DNA of 64,000 nucleotides from Trabulsiella odontotermitis (GTDB taxonomy: Bacteria; Pseudomonadota; Gammaproteobacteria; Enterobacterales; Enterobacteriaceae): the NCBI RefSeq assembly GCF_030053895.1, contig NZ_CP125781.1, positions 2,542,001 to 2,606,000 of the forward strand. Reading direction: 5' to 3'. This document shows positions 28,846-37,379 of the stretch, piece by piece. Within the stretch, counting starts at the first letter, position 1. Every line of letters begins with the position of its first letter. The notes beneath the pieces were generated by a model. That model worked only from the letters and a program-made list of their open reading frames with translations. It was not told where the DNA came from and did not search any database. The translations under genes and the position numbers were made by a program.

Positions 28846-30261
28846 TCATTCCAGCGGCTGTGATTGCCATGCAGGCGGACTGCTGCTGTCAGGGAATACC
28901 GTCAGCGGTTCGGTCGACGACAGCGTGATCTCATTGGATGAGACTCGCTGGCCTTTCTGGTCTTCCACCACCACCGATAAATGCCATTCGTGGTTTGCCC
29001 CTTCGCTATAATCCCAGGCAGGAATAATCACCGTCCAGCCGTCGGTACTCCCGCTGTCAATCGGCGGTGTCAGGCTTAATGCCTGCGTATCGCCCTGCCA
29101 GTGCAGCGCCCTGATGCCGTGTCGACTGCGTACCTGGAGTTTCAACTGAACCGCTTCCCCCGGCTGCAAATCCCACGGCGGCGTCGCCAGAAAGACTGAC
29201 AACGTTTTGCGTTGACGATACTCCATCACGGGCAGAGCACTGCGCTCCGGGCTGTCATACCGGCTGCCGCGCAGCGATTTCGCCGCCGCCACTTCGCTGG
29301 CCTGGAGCTGTTTTTTGAGTGGCACGCCGAAGCGATAATTGAGCTTCATACCCAGGTTGTTCTGACTGACGCCGCTCTCGCCCTGCTTGTGCAGCGCGCT
29401 GATGGTCACCAGCGGCACTGGCGTGTAATTGACGCCCAGCGATACAGCCATCGGGTTATGGTACCCGGTACCGTTATGAAAGAGATCGACGCTGTCGCCG
29501 TAATATTGCTCCAGACTGACGCTGGTGTTGATATGCTGATAAAACGGCAGACGCGCCTGAGCAGTAAGATCGTACCCGCGCGCCATCCGTTCCGACTGGG
29601 TGTCGCTACGCACGCTCCAGTCATTGAAAGGTTGATAATAGTTGGCCGACAGTCGTAAGTATTCGCCCCACGCCTCAGCGCCAAAACCGCCCCGCGCCAG
29701 GTTTTCATCAAGCTGACGGTCATAAAAGGTGTTGTAGCCCAGCAGCCAGTTGCCCGCAATCCAGCGCTGACCGATTCCCGCATTGCTGACCAGACCGTCA
29801 TCCTGTTGTGTGACGCCGACCTGGCTCCAGGTCAGATACCGGTTGTTATCCTGCAACGGCACAAACCAGTTACCGTGGCTGCCGCTAAAGCCGCCGTTGT
29901 CATCCACCGTCAGGGCAACGCTGGCATTGCCCCACGGCGAAAGCAGCGTTTCCAGTTGCTGATTCACCTGGCCGCTCACTTCCGTGCGCAGTTTATCGAG
30001 GGCAAACAGTTTCGCCTGCTCGTCGGTGGTCAGGCCGTTATCTTCCATGCTGGCCTCGCCAAAGGCTTTGGCCATTTCCGCCAGGTGTCGGGCGCTGTCA
30101 TCCTGCACGGGAGCAAGACCGAGATCGGGGAGGTTATCCTGGTTATTATCGAACGGATTTTCCGCCTGCTGCATAAAGGACGACTGCGCACCCTCAACGC
30201 CGCCTGCCAGCAGCAAGAGTAATAACATCAGCGGGGTGGAACGGCGGAACAGAAGATACAT
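28846..30261 (-). CDS. ychO: Invasin-like outer-membrane protein YchO
   Basis: 471-residue homologue of E. coli YchO. Signal peptide at 1-25 (PLMLLLLLLAGGVEG), an invasin/intimin-type beta-barrel in the middle (GSHGNWFVPLQDNNRYLTWSQ, NWLLGYNTFYDRQLD, EAWGEYLRLSANYYQPF), and one C-terminal Ig-like domain (from about 375). It lacks the long repeat array of true invasins. Role unclear; linked in E. coli to surface and biofilm traits. Convergent with narL. Confidence 0.93.
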   Translation of the reverse strand: MYLLFRRSTPLMLLLLLLAGGVEGAQSSFMQQAENPFDNNQDNLPDLGLAPVQDDSARHLAEMAKAFGEASMEDNGLTTDEQAKLFALDKLRTEVSGQVNQQLETLLSPWGNASVALTVDDNGGFSGSHGNWFVPLQDNNRYLTWSQVGVTQQDDGLVSNAGIGQRWIAGNWLLGYNTFYDRQLDENLARGGFGAEAWGEYLRLSANYYQPFNDWSVRSDTQSERMARGYDLTAQARLPFYQHINTSVSLEQYYGDSVDLFHNGTGYHNPMAVSLGVNYTPVPLVTISALHKQGESGVSQNNLGMKLNYRFGVPLKKQLQASEVAAAKSLRGSRYDSPERSALPVMEYRQRKTLSVFLATPPWDLQPGEAVQLKLQVRSRHGIRALHWQGDTQALSLTPPIDSGSTDGWTVIIPAWDYSEGANHEWHLSVVVEDQKGQRVSSNEITLSSTEPLTVFPDSSSPPAWQSQPLE

Positions 30262-30429
30262 TACGTTAGTTAATAAAAAACAATGAGACGGTGTTATCGG
30301 ACAAAACTAAAAGGTTAGTTTAGCGTGATCTGCACCCGGATTCGACCACAGACCAAATTCCAGGATTTTCTCTCACTCTCTGGCGATGCGGCAACTACAG
30401 TTAATCCATCTCCTTCGTAATGAGAATTC

Positions 30430-30981
30430 ATGATGAAACCCATCCTTTACACCGCGTTTGCAAGTACGTTGCTGTGGAGCGTTGCCTTACAGGCCAGCGA
30501 ACTCTTTCAGTTGCAATCCCCCGCCTTTGCCGATAACGGCCTGATGGACAAAAAGTTCGCCGGGAACAACAGCCAGAACCCCAACTGCACCGGAGAAAAT
30601 CTCTCTCCCGCGCTGGTGTGGAGTAATACGCCTGCGCAAACGCAAAGCCTGGTGTTAGTGGTTCACGATCCCGAAGGCGCGAAAGGCCTCGGCGTGACCC
30701 ATCTGGTGGCTTATAACATCGCCCCTTCCGCTGCCGGTTTTGCTGAAAACGCCCTGCGCGACGGCAAAGAGTTTACGGGCGGTAAAAACACCCCCGGCAC
30801 CGATCGCTGGTATGGCCCCTGCCCGCCGCCGGGCAGCGGCGCGCATCATTATACCTTTACGCTTATCGCCACTTCGCTGCCGCCTTCTCTTCCTGCGGGG
30901 CTAACACGCGAGCAACTGTTTGACAAAGTGCAGGGGCATGCACTGGCCGCGACCGGGCTGATTGGCCGCTTCGGGCAATAG
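30430..30981 (+). CDS. Periplasmic PEBP-family protein (YbhB/YbcL type)
   Basis: 183 residues with a signal peptide (about 1-22, TALLW...LQASE) followed by a phosphatidylethanolamine-binding protein fold: LSPALVWSNTPAQTQSLVLVVHDPE (about 57-81; the DP-containing ligand loop), GTDRWYGPCPPPGSGAHHYTFTLIA (about 118-142; GxRxYxGPxPPxGxxHxY signature). The closest named relatives are YbhB (cytoplasmic) and YbcL (exported); ligand unknown. E. coli K-12 has no gene here between ychO and ychN. Two ATGs in tandem; the first is used. Confidence 0.85.
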   Translation: MMKPILYTAFASTLLWSVALQASELFQLQSPAFADNGLMDKKFAGNNSQNPNCTGENLSPALVWSNTPAQTQSLVLVVHDPEGAKGLGVTHLVAYNIAPSAAGFAENALRDGKEFTGGKNTPGTDRWYGPCPPPGSGAHHYTFTLIATSLPPSLPAGLTREQLFDKVQGHALAATGLIGRFGQ

Positions 30982-31080
30982 TCTCTGTCGCAGATCATGC
31001 TGCGGCGTCTTACCGTTTGGCATCACCCGGACGGCGCTGTAGCATGGCATGACCATACACCACGTTAACCAGGAGTCATT

Positions 31081-31431
31081 ATGCAACGCATTGTGATTAT
31101 CGCTAACGGCGCCGCCTACGGTAGCGAATCGCTTTTTAACAGCCTGCGTCTGGCTATCGCGTTATGCGAGCAGCAAGAGCTGGATCTGAAACTGTTTCTG
31201 ATGTCAGATGCCGTCACCGCCGGGCTGCGCGGTCAGAAACCCGCCGAAGGCTATAACATCCAGCAAATGCTGGAGATCCTCACCGCACAGAACGTACCGG
31301 TAAAACTGTGCAAAACCTGCACCGACGGGCGCGGCATCACCACGCTGCCGCTGATTGATGGCGTTGCAATCGGCACGCTGGTGGAACTGGCGCAATGGAC
31401 GCTGGCCGCTGACAAGGTGCTGACATTTTAA
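31081..31431 (+). CDS. ychN: DsrE-like protein YchN
   Basis: 116-residue DsrE/DsrF-like small protein; in E. coli the crystal structure is a hexamer. The fold starts QRIVIIANGAAYGSESLFNSLR and contains the CKTC pair (about 76-79) that could handle sulphur. The physiological role is unknown. The AGGAGTCATT leader places the start at 31081. Confidence 0.93.
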   Translation: MQRIVIIANGAAYGSESLFNSLRLAIALCEQQELDLKLFLMSDAVTAGLRGQKPAEGYNIQQMLEILTAQNVPVKLCKTCTDGRGITTLPLIDGVAIGTLVELAQWTLAADKVLTF

Positions 31432-31470
31432 TTTTTGCTGCGTGCCGCTCCATTTTCCGCATTATATTTT

Positions 31471-31510
31471 CAGCTGACGCCCTTTTTTCGACGAAAGCAG
31501 ACGTCAGCTG
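31471..31510. repeat. Inverted repeat downstream of ychN
   Basis: CAGCTGACG (31471-31479) and CGTCAGCTG (31502-31510) are perfect 9-base arms around 22 bases containing a T-run and A-run. It may be a weak terminator or a binding site; not a standard Rho-independent structure. Confidence 0.5.
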
Positions 31511-31680
31511 AATGCTTTCAGGCAGAATGTCATTAATGTTTAATCTTTGCGGCATTATTTGATCAAAATCATCATCTCACCCCTCCCCCTTTGGTGTTAT
31601 GCAGAGAGCGAAATGTGAACAACATCACGCTCAGGAGTCGGTGGCAGGGAGCACTTAGCTTCATTCAACGGGGTAGAATA

Positions 31681-31926
31681 ATGGCGCTGGTAAAAGCAAG
31701 TTTGACGTTATTTGGTGGGGATACGGTGGTGGTACGCTGCTCGGAGCGTTGCCATATTCATTTGATGAGCGCAAAGAACCGCGCCAGTGAAACACAGACA
31801 GACATTCTTAGCGTGCAAAATCGCGAGAATGCTTTCATGACCGTACCCTACAGTGGTACGTGGAACGTGCTGATCGACAGCCACAGCCAGTCGCTGGAAC
31901 ACTCCATTAGCTACGTTCCGGCATAA
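31681..31926 (+). CDS. Small DUF1883-like protein
   Basis: 81 residues from MALVKASLTLFGGDTVVVRC to HSISYVPA. The pattern (hydrophobic start, GDTVVVRCSERCHIHLM, then VPYSGTWNVLIDSHSQSLEHSI) resembles DUF1883, a beta-rich domain of unknown function. The open frame runs 30 codons upstream, but that part has no family resemblance and GGGGTAG sits before the ATG at 31681. No signal peptide or membrane segment. Not present between ychN and chaC in E. coli K-12 as I remember it. Confidence 0.7.
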   Translation: MALVKASLTLFGGDTVVVRCSERCHIHLMSAKNRASETQTDILSVQNRENAFMTVPYSGTWNVLIDSHSQSLEHSISYVPA

Positions 31927-31964
31927 GGGTCGGGGCGGGTTTGCTGCCCGCCCTGCTACACCCT

Positions 31965-32645
31965 TCAGACAAACTGCGGCAGCGTTTCGCCACCCAATAA
32001 GTTCCGCACTCTCTCCACCAGCTCATCCAGGCTGTTATCACACATACCGAGTTTCCGCAGTTCCTGATCGAGTGAGAAAAGATACTGGGCGTTGGTACCA
32101 AGCGGACCGCTGGCGGCGGCGATCAGCGGCGCAATCACCTGCACACTGGTGTCGGATTCATACAGCGGATGCCGGGGATCCATAATAAACACCAGCGCAT
32201 TAACGGTACGACCATCGTCGAGCGCCAGCTTACACCAGCTGGGCAAATAGCAGCCGGTGATCATCTCACGCTTCCAGAGCAACGTGAGTTCGTCTTCGAG
32301 GGTGGCTTCAGGCAGGCAATAAGCCACACCGGTGGTGCGTCCGCCCTCTTTCAGCGCCAGCATCCGACCAGGCTGACAGGCCGTTCCCCGCCCAGCAGTC
32401 AGACGCAGACAAAATGCACGGTGCCAGCCCACCAGTGTGCCGGTACAGGATTCCGTAAAATCCAGCGCCGGGTTCCACATTAATGAACCGTAACCAAAAA
32501 TCCATACCGGGCCATCATCTGGTCGACAGGCCAGCGTCGCCGCTAATGACGCAGCGCGTTGTTCCGATGACCAGAGTAGCGATTCCTCAATAGAACCAAA
32601 AGCCGTTTTACAATCGGCTTTCATTAAGAAATCACGCGTTAACAA
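31965..32645 (-). CDS. chaC: Glutathione-specific gamma-glutamylcyclotransferase ChaC
   Basis: Cleaves glutathione to 5-oxoproline and Cys-Gly in the cytoplasm. 226 residues with the substrate-binding loop VWIFGYGSLMWNP (about 47-59). The catalytic Glu is expected near LPEATLEDEL. The open frame reaches 32726, but TTG at 32645 has GGAGG at 6 bases and aligns with the E. coli start (ITRDFLMNADCK against LLTRDFLMKADCK). The upstream in-frame ATG at 32681 lies before this Shine-Dalgarno sequence and is less likely. Confidence 0.9.
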   Translation of the reverse strand: MLTRDFLMKADCKTAFGSIEESLLWSSEQRAASLAATLACRPDDGPVWIFGYGSLMWNPALDFTESCTGTLVGWHRAFCLRLTAGRGTACQPGRMLALKEGGRTTGVAYCLPEATLEDELTLLWKREMITGCYLPSWCKLALDDGRTVNALVFIMDPRHPLYESDTSVQVIAPLIAAASGPLGTNAQYLFSLDQELRKLGMCDNSLDELVERVRNLLGGETLPQFV

Positions 32646-32794
32646 TTTTAACCTCCACCACTGCTTACTTCCCTGCAACATCTTTATTTCGCCATCCCGG
32701 CGTATTGCTGAATTATTATCCAGCATGTAGTGAAGATAAACAATTAACGGTACGGTGGCAAGGCAATAAAACTTAAAATAAGCGTTTGTGATAT

Positions 32795-33025
32795 TTATTT
32801 CTTTTTATGCCACTTATCATCATCGCCTTTTTGATAGTCATGCTTCACCGCGGCCCACGCCACCTTGTGCGCAGTCTCCTCGCGGCTGGCGTCGTCCCGG
32901 CGCTCGGACTTGTCTTTGTACTGGTCCCAGGCGCTATTGAACGCTTCTTTATAAATATCCTGCGCATGAGACGGCAGAACATGTTTTACGCTGTCTGGCA
33001 AATCGCTTTTACTTTTATATGGCAT
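32795..33025 (-). CDS. chaB: ChaB, small putative cation transport regulator
   Basis: 76 residues, MPYKSKSDLPDSVKHVLPSH to DDDKWHKKK, the ChaB family, historically named as a regulator of ChaA although a direct mechanism is unproven. The frame extends four codons upstream, but GGAG at 7 bases and family length select the ATG at 33025. It is divergent from chaA and lies 149 bases upstream of chaC, reading in the same direction. Confidence 0.93.
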   Translation of the reverse strand: MPYKSKSDLPDSVKHVLPSHAQDIYKEAFNSAWDQYKDKSERRDDASREETAHKVAWAAVKHDYQKGDDDKWHKKK

Positions 33026-33306
33026 GGTCATCTCCACATGAAGTCAGGGAATATTAAGCCTGGGACAAATTCCCTTTCATTTCCAGGGAGAAGGGTTGTT
33101 AAATTTAAGATTGAGATAATTCTCTGTAATCTAAACCTAAATTAAACGGAATGAGAAAATATCCCGTACGGTAAGTTTAATAAACGCTGACGGGTAAATT
33201 TGAGTAAAATCGCAACGTATTTGAAAGAAAGTCTGTTATTTTAGCAGCTTACGTCATCTATAATTAGATCAATTTAGCAAAACACCTGCATTAATGGAGA
33301 TGGTTC

Positions 33307-34407
33307 ATGACCCATGCACATGAGGCGGTAAAGACCCGCCACAAGGAGACGTCGCTCATTTTCCCGGTGCTGGCGCTGGCAGTGCTGCTGTTCCTCGGAA
33401 GCAGCCAGTCACTGCCAGTGATCATCGGGATTAACCTTCTGGCGCTGGTCGGCATTTTAAGCAGCGCATTCAGCGTTGTGCGACACGCCGACGTTCTGGC
33501 ACACCGCCTTGGCGAACCTTATGGTTCACTAATTTTAAGCCTTTCTGTCGTTATTCTCGAAGTCAGCCTGATTTCCGCATTAATGGCAACCGGCGATGCC
33601 GCGCCAACGCTGATGCGCGACACACTCTATTCCATCATTATGATCGTCACTGGCGGCCTGGTCGGCTTCTCATTGCTGCTCGGCGGACGTAAATTCGCCA
33701 CCCAGTATATGAATCTGTTTGGCATCAAACAGTACCTGATTGCCCTTTTCCCGCTGGCGATTATTGTGCTGGTGTTCCCGATGGCGCTGCCGGGCGGCGA
33801 TTTCAGCATCGGTCAGTCCCTGCTGGTCGCCGCGATTTCTGCCGCGATGTATGGCGTTTTTCTGCTGATTCAGACCAAAACGCACCAGAGCCTGTTTGTC
33901 TATGAACATGAAGATGACAGCGACGACGACGATCCACATCATGGCAAGCCGTCGGCCCACGGTAATCTGTGGCATACCGCCTGGCTGATTATCCATCTGA
34001 TTGCGGTTATTGCGGTCACCAAAATGAATGCAAGTCCACTGGAAGCGCTGCTGACCTCCATGAACGCGCCAGTGGCCTTTACCGGTTTTCTGGTGGCGCT
34101 GCTGATCCTCTCCCCGGAAGGGCTGGGAGCATTGAAAGCGGTGCTGAATAATCAAGTGCAGCGGGCAATGAATCTCTTCTTCGGTTCCGTACTGGCGACC
34201 ATTTCGCTGACGGTGCCGGTAGTGACGATCATCGCCTTTATGACCGGCAACGACCTCCACTTTGCGCTGGGCGCGCCGGAAATGATTGTGATGGTGGCGT
34301 CGCTGCTGCTGTGTCAGATATCGTTCTCCACCGGCCGCACGAATGTGCTGAATGGTGCGGCGCATCTGGCATTGTTCATCGCCTACCTGATGACGATATT
34401 TGCGTAA
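33307..34407 (+). CDS. chaA: Sodium-potassium/proton antiporter ChaA
   Basis: Inner-membrane Ca/cation antiporter, 366 residues, extruding Na+, K+ or Ca2+ against protons at high pH. About eleven membrane helices in two homologous halves with conserved acidic segments (VVILEVSLISALM about 80, ILSPEGLGALKA about 267). A central acidic/His-rich loop (HEDDSDDDDPHHGKPSAHG, about 201-219) is typical. The start follows GGAGATGGTTC. Confidence 0.96.
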   Translation: MTHAHEAVKTRHKETSLIFPVLALAVLLFLGSSQSLPVIIGINLLALVGILSSAFSVVRHADVLAHRLGEPYGSLILSLSVVILEVSLISALMATGDAAPTLMRDTLYSIIMIVTGGLVGFSLLLGGRKFATQYMNLFGIKQYLIALFPLAIIVLVFPMALPGGDFSIGQSLLVAAISAAMYGVFLLIQTKTHQSLFVYEHEDDSDDDDPHHGKPSAHGNLWHTAWLIIHLIAVIAVTKMNASPLEALLTSMNAPVAFTGFLVALLILSPEGLGALKAVLNNQVQRAMNLFFGSVLATISLTVPVVTIIAFMTGNDLHFALGAPEMIVMVASLLLCQISFSTGRTNVLNGAAHLALFIAYLMTIFA

Positions 34408-34420
34408 CGGACGCAGAGGC

Positions 34421-34449
34421 TAAAAACCCCGCCGAAGCGGGGTTTTTTA
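34421..34449. terminator. Bidirectional terminator between chaA and kdsA
   Basis: AAAACCCCGC-CGAA-GCGGGGTTTT stem with A- and T-runs on both sides. The chaA-kdsA gap is only 42 bases, so the LDR/Rdl toxin loci of E. coli K-12 are absent. Confidence 0.85.
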
Positions 34450-35304
34450 TTAGTGGCTGGTATCCAGCTCGTCGAAACTCTTCACCAGATCGTCAATCGC
34501 TTTGATCTGCTTCAGGAACGGTTCGAGCTTAGCGAGCGGCAGCGCGGACGGGCCGTCGCATTTCGCGTGATCCGGGTCCGGATGCGCTTCAATAAACAAA
34601 CCGGCCAGACCGGTCGCCATCCCGGCGCGAGCCAGTTCAGTCACCTGCGCACGACGGCCGCTCGACGCAGCGCCAAACGGATCACGGCATTGCAGCGCAT
34701 GAGTAACGTCAAAAATCACCGGCGCGTTGCCAGAGACTTTCTTCATCACGCTGAAGCCCAGCATATCCACCACCAGGTTGTCGTAACCGAAGTTAGCACC
34801 GCGATCACAGAGGATAACCTGCTCGTTACCGCCTTCACGGAATTTATCCACGATATTGCCCATCTGCCCCGGGCTGACGAACTGCGGTTTTTTCACGTTG
34901 ATGACGGCACCGGTTTTCGCCATCGCTTCAACCAGATCAGTCTGGCGAGCGAGAAACGCCGGCAACTGAATCACATCGACAACGTCCGCCACCGGCTGCG
35001 CCTGTGACGCTTCATGAACGTCAGTAATAACTTTCACGCCGAAGGTCTGTTTCAGTTCCTGGAAGATCTTCATCCCTTCTTCGAGGCCAGGGCCGCGGTA
35101 TGAGTGAATAGAGGAGCGGTTAGCCTTATCAAAAGAGGCTTTAAACACGTACGGGATGCCCAGCTTCTGGGTGACGGTCACATAGTGCTCGCAAATACGC
35201 ATAGCGAGATCGCGGGATTCCAGCACGTTCATACCGCCAAACAGCACGAACGGCAGGTCATTTGCTACGTTGATATCACCAATGCTTACCACTTTTTGTT
35301 TCAT
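34450..35304 (-). CDS. kdsA: 3-deoxy-D-manno-octulosonate 8-phosphate synthase KdsA
   Basis: Condenses arabinose-5-phosphate with phosphoenolpyruvate to make KDO-8-P for lipopolysaccharide inner core. 284 residues, TIM barrel, with KASFDKANRSS (about 55-65), DVHE (about 95-98) and ALQCRDPFGAASSGRRAQ (about 202). End of the operon hemA-prfA-prmC-sirB2-sirB1-kdsA, 39 bases after sirB1. Confidence 0.98.
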   Translation of the reverse strand: MKQKVVSIGDINVANDLPFVLFGGMNVLESRDLAMRICEHYVTVTQKLGIPYVFKASFDKANRSSIHSYRGPGLEEGMKIFQELKQTFGVKVITDVHEASQAQPVADVVDVIQLPAFLARQTDLVEAMAKTGAVINVKKPQFVSPGQMGNIVDKFREGGNEQVILCDRGANFGYDNLVVDMLGFSVMKKVSGNAPVIFDVTHALQCRDPFGAASSGRRAQVTELARAGMATGLAGLFIEAHPDPDHAKCDGPSALPLAKLEPFLKQIKAIDDLVKSFDELDTSH

Positions 35305-35343
35305 AGGATCGCCTTATCAGGGTTTAACCGGATTCATTCCAGA

Positions 35344-36153
35344 TTAATGCAATGTAATTTGTTTATGCGAAATCGTGTTGATTTGTGCGCGGATCATCTC
35401 GCTAATCGGATCTTCCGGGCACTGTTCCACAAAATAGCTTAAGTCCAGCAGCGCGACGTGCTCACACTCCAGCTGGGCGTAAATCAGACCACGGTCGCGG
35501 ATTTCATACGGATCTTCAGGATTAAACTGCAACAGCACTTCGCTGGCCCGCAACGCCAGCTCCATCTGCTGCTCTTCCATCAGCGCGGATTTTAAGGTGT
35601 CGAGCAATTTGCGGATCACCTCGGCGTTATCCGCTTCATCAAGATCTTCGTTGTACAGCTCCGCCACCGGGCCAATGTTGCCTTTCAGCCACACTTCCAG
35701 AGTGTGTTCGTCCAGCGTGTCGCCATTGAACGGGTTAATCAGCCACATTTCGTCGGGATCAGTGTCGGCACGCAGAATAAGCTGCGTCGGGAAAATCACC
35801 GGCACGACAGGTAGCGACAGACGCTGCGCGACCCACAGGAAAATCGCGCCCAGCGATACCGCGCTGCCCTGGCGGTTCTTCAGCACCTGATCCAGCCATA
35901 AGGCATCGGAAAGCCGGTAGACGCCACGGGAATCGCTGAATCCCCAGTCGCCGTAAAACAGTTCCAGCAACCGTTCCATCTGCCGGTCTGGCGTCCAGGC
36001 GGGGCTGATTTCTTCCTGTGCAAGGCTGAGCAGTTGCTCCAGCTCGCGGCTGACATGCGGCGCGTGAAAATCATCGCGGATCAGTTCAGAAATGAGGATC
36101 ATCCCATCGCATAAGGGCGCGTTGTTAAATTCAAAATCGGCTAATGACCTCAT
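35344..36153 (-). CDS. sirB1: SirB1 (YchA), transglutaminase-like/TPR protein
   Basis: 269 residues. The N-terminal two thirds is the SirB1 domain (transglutaminase-like fold without an obvious Cys-His-Asp set), and the C-terminal part is a TPR-like helical region (about 180-269). First named from a Salmonella invasion regulation study; function is unclear. Lies in a tight operon 3 bases after sirB2. Confidence 0.92.
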   Translation of the reverse strand: MRSLADFEFNNAPLCDGMILISELIRDDFHAPHVSRELEQLLSLAQEEISPAWTPDRQMERLLELFYGDWGFSDSRGVYRLSDALWLDQVLKNRQGSAVSLGAIFLWVAQRLSLPVVPVIFPTQLILRADTDPDEMWLINPFNGDTLDEHTLEVWLKGNIGPVAELYNEDLDEADNAEVIRKLLDTLKSALMEEQQMELALRASEVLLQFNPEDPYEIRDRGLIYAQLECEHVALLDLSYFVEQCPEDPISEMIRAQINTISHKQITLH

Positions 36154-36156
36154 GAC

Positions 36157-36549
36157 CTACCCCAGTAACGGTACTTTAGTGATGGCGAGTTTAATGATGA
36201 TGAACAGCACCACCAGCCCCAACAGGAAAGTGATAAAACCCACCTGCTGGCTGCGCTGAAACCGACGTCCCAGCGAGACAAAACCCAAAACAATGTAAAT
36301 GATAACGCCAAACAGCTTTTCAGTCAGCCATGCCCCGTCTTCCGTGAAGGGCAGATAGTGCGTTATAGCAATAAGCCCGGCGCCGCTGAGCAGCAGTAGC
36401 GTGTCGACGGCATGAGGCAATACTTTCACCCAACGCGCCGCCAGCCGCGGGCTGCGCTGATACCGCCACCAGTAACGCAACACAAACAGGCTGACGGACA
36501 GCCCCGCGGTCAGAATATGAATGGCCAGCACTATGGTGAAAATATTCAC
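36157..36549 (-). CDS. sirB2: SirB2 (YchQ), small integral membrane protein
   Basis: 130 residues with four predicted membrane helices (about 1-23, 48-65, 78-95, 104-124) in the SirB family. No known reaction. Overlaps prmC by 4 bases and precedes sirB1 by 3 bases, so expression is coupled to the release-factor methylation gene. Confidence 0.92.
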   Translation of the reverse strand: MNIFTIVLAIHILTAGLSVSLFVLRYWWRYQRSPRLAARWVKVLPHAVDTLLLLSGAGLIAITHYLPFTEDGAWLTEKLFGVIIYIVLGFVSLGRRFQRSQQVGFITFLLGLVVLFIIIKLAITKVPLLG

Positions 36550-37379
36550 GCTTTTCTCCCCAGCGTCAGACGTTCATTGCCGCCGTAATCACGGCAAGTT
36601 TCAACCGCCACATACCCGGCGTCGGTGAACAACGCCCGCACCGCCGCGCCCTGCGTCCAGCCATGCTCAAGCAGCATCACGCCATCGCTCAGCAGAAAGT
36701 TACGCCCTTCGCGGATGATATGCGCCAGGTCGGCCAGACCGTGATCGGCGGCCACCAGCGCACTTCTCGGCTCAAAACGCACGTCGCCCTGCGCCAGATG
36801 AGGATCCTGCTCATCAATGTACGGCGGGTTACTGACGATCATCGCAAATTGCTGATCGGTCAGCGCATCAAACCAGTTACTCTGCAACAGCGTGACGTTG
36901 GTGATGCCGAGGTTATCCGCATTGCGTTGCGCCAGTGCGACGGCTTCCGGGATCACATCCACCGCCGTCACCTGGCAATCGGGTCGTTCGCTCGCCAGCG
37001 CCAGCGCAATCGCGCCGGTCCCGGTGCCTGAATCGAGGATGCGGCAACCAGCCGCAGGAAGCCGTGCCAGTGCCTGTTCGACCAGGCATTCGGTGTCCGG
37101 GCGCGGGATCAGTGTGACGGGTGAGACAAAGAGCGGCAGTGACCAGAACTCGCGCTGCCCGGTCAGATGCGCCACCGGCTCACCACGTTCGCGGCGGGCC
37201 AGTAACACGTCCAGCGCGTCGAGCTGCTCCGCGCTAAGCGTGGTTTCATCAAACGCCAGGATAAAGGTTCGTGCCTTGCCGGTCACATGACCAAGGAGAA
37301 TTTCTGCGTCGCGGCGTGGGCTTTCGCTGGCGGCCAGACGCACTATCGCCCGGGCCAGCCACTGTTGATACGTCATCAT
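36546..37379 (-). CDS. prmC: Peptide chain release factor glutamine methyltransferase PrmC
   Basis: Methylates the Gln of the GGQ motif in release factors. 277 residues: N-terminal helical domain, then a Rossmann methyltransferase with ILDSGTGTGAIALALAS (about 114-130) and the signature IVSNPPYID (about 182-190). The motif I residue is Ser where E. coli has Leu. Overlaps the prfA stop (ATGA), so substrate and modifying enzyme are translated together. A second ATG directly follows the first. Confidence 0.96.
   Translation of the reverse strand: MMTYQQWLARAIVRLAASESPRRDAEILLGHVTGKARTFILAFDETTLSAEQLDALDVLLARRERGEPVAHLTGQREFWSLPLFVSPVTLIPRPDTECLVEQALARLPAAGCRILDSGTGTGAIALALASERPDCQVTAVDVIPEAVALAQRNADNLGITNVTLLQSNWFDALTDQQFAMIVSNPPYIDEQDPHLAQGDVRFEPRSALVAADHGLADLAHIIREGRNFLLSDGVMLLEHGWTQGAAVRALFTDAGYVAVETCRDYGGNERLTLGRKA

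Noticed and set aside
31591..31680. N-terminal 30-codon extension of the DUF1883-like gene.
   Set aside because: The extension has no family resemblance, and a Shine-Dalgarno-like GGGGTAG precedes the internal ATG.
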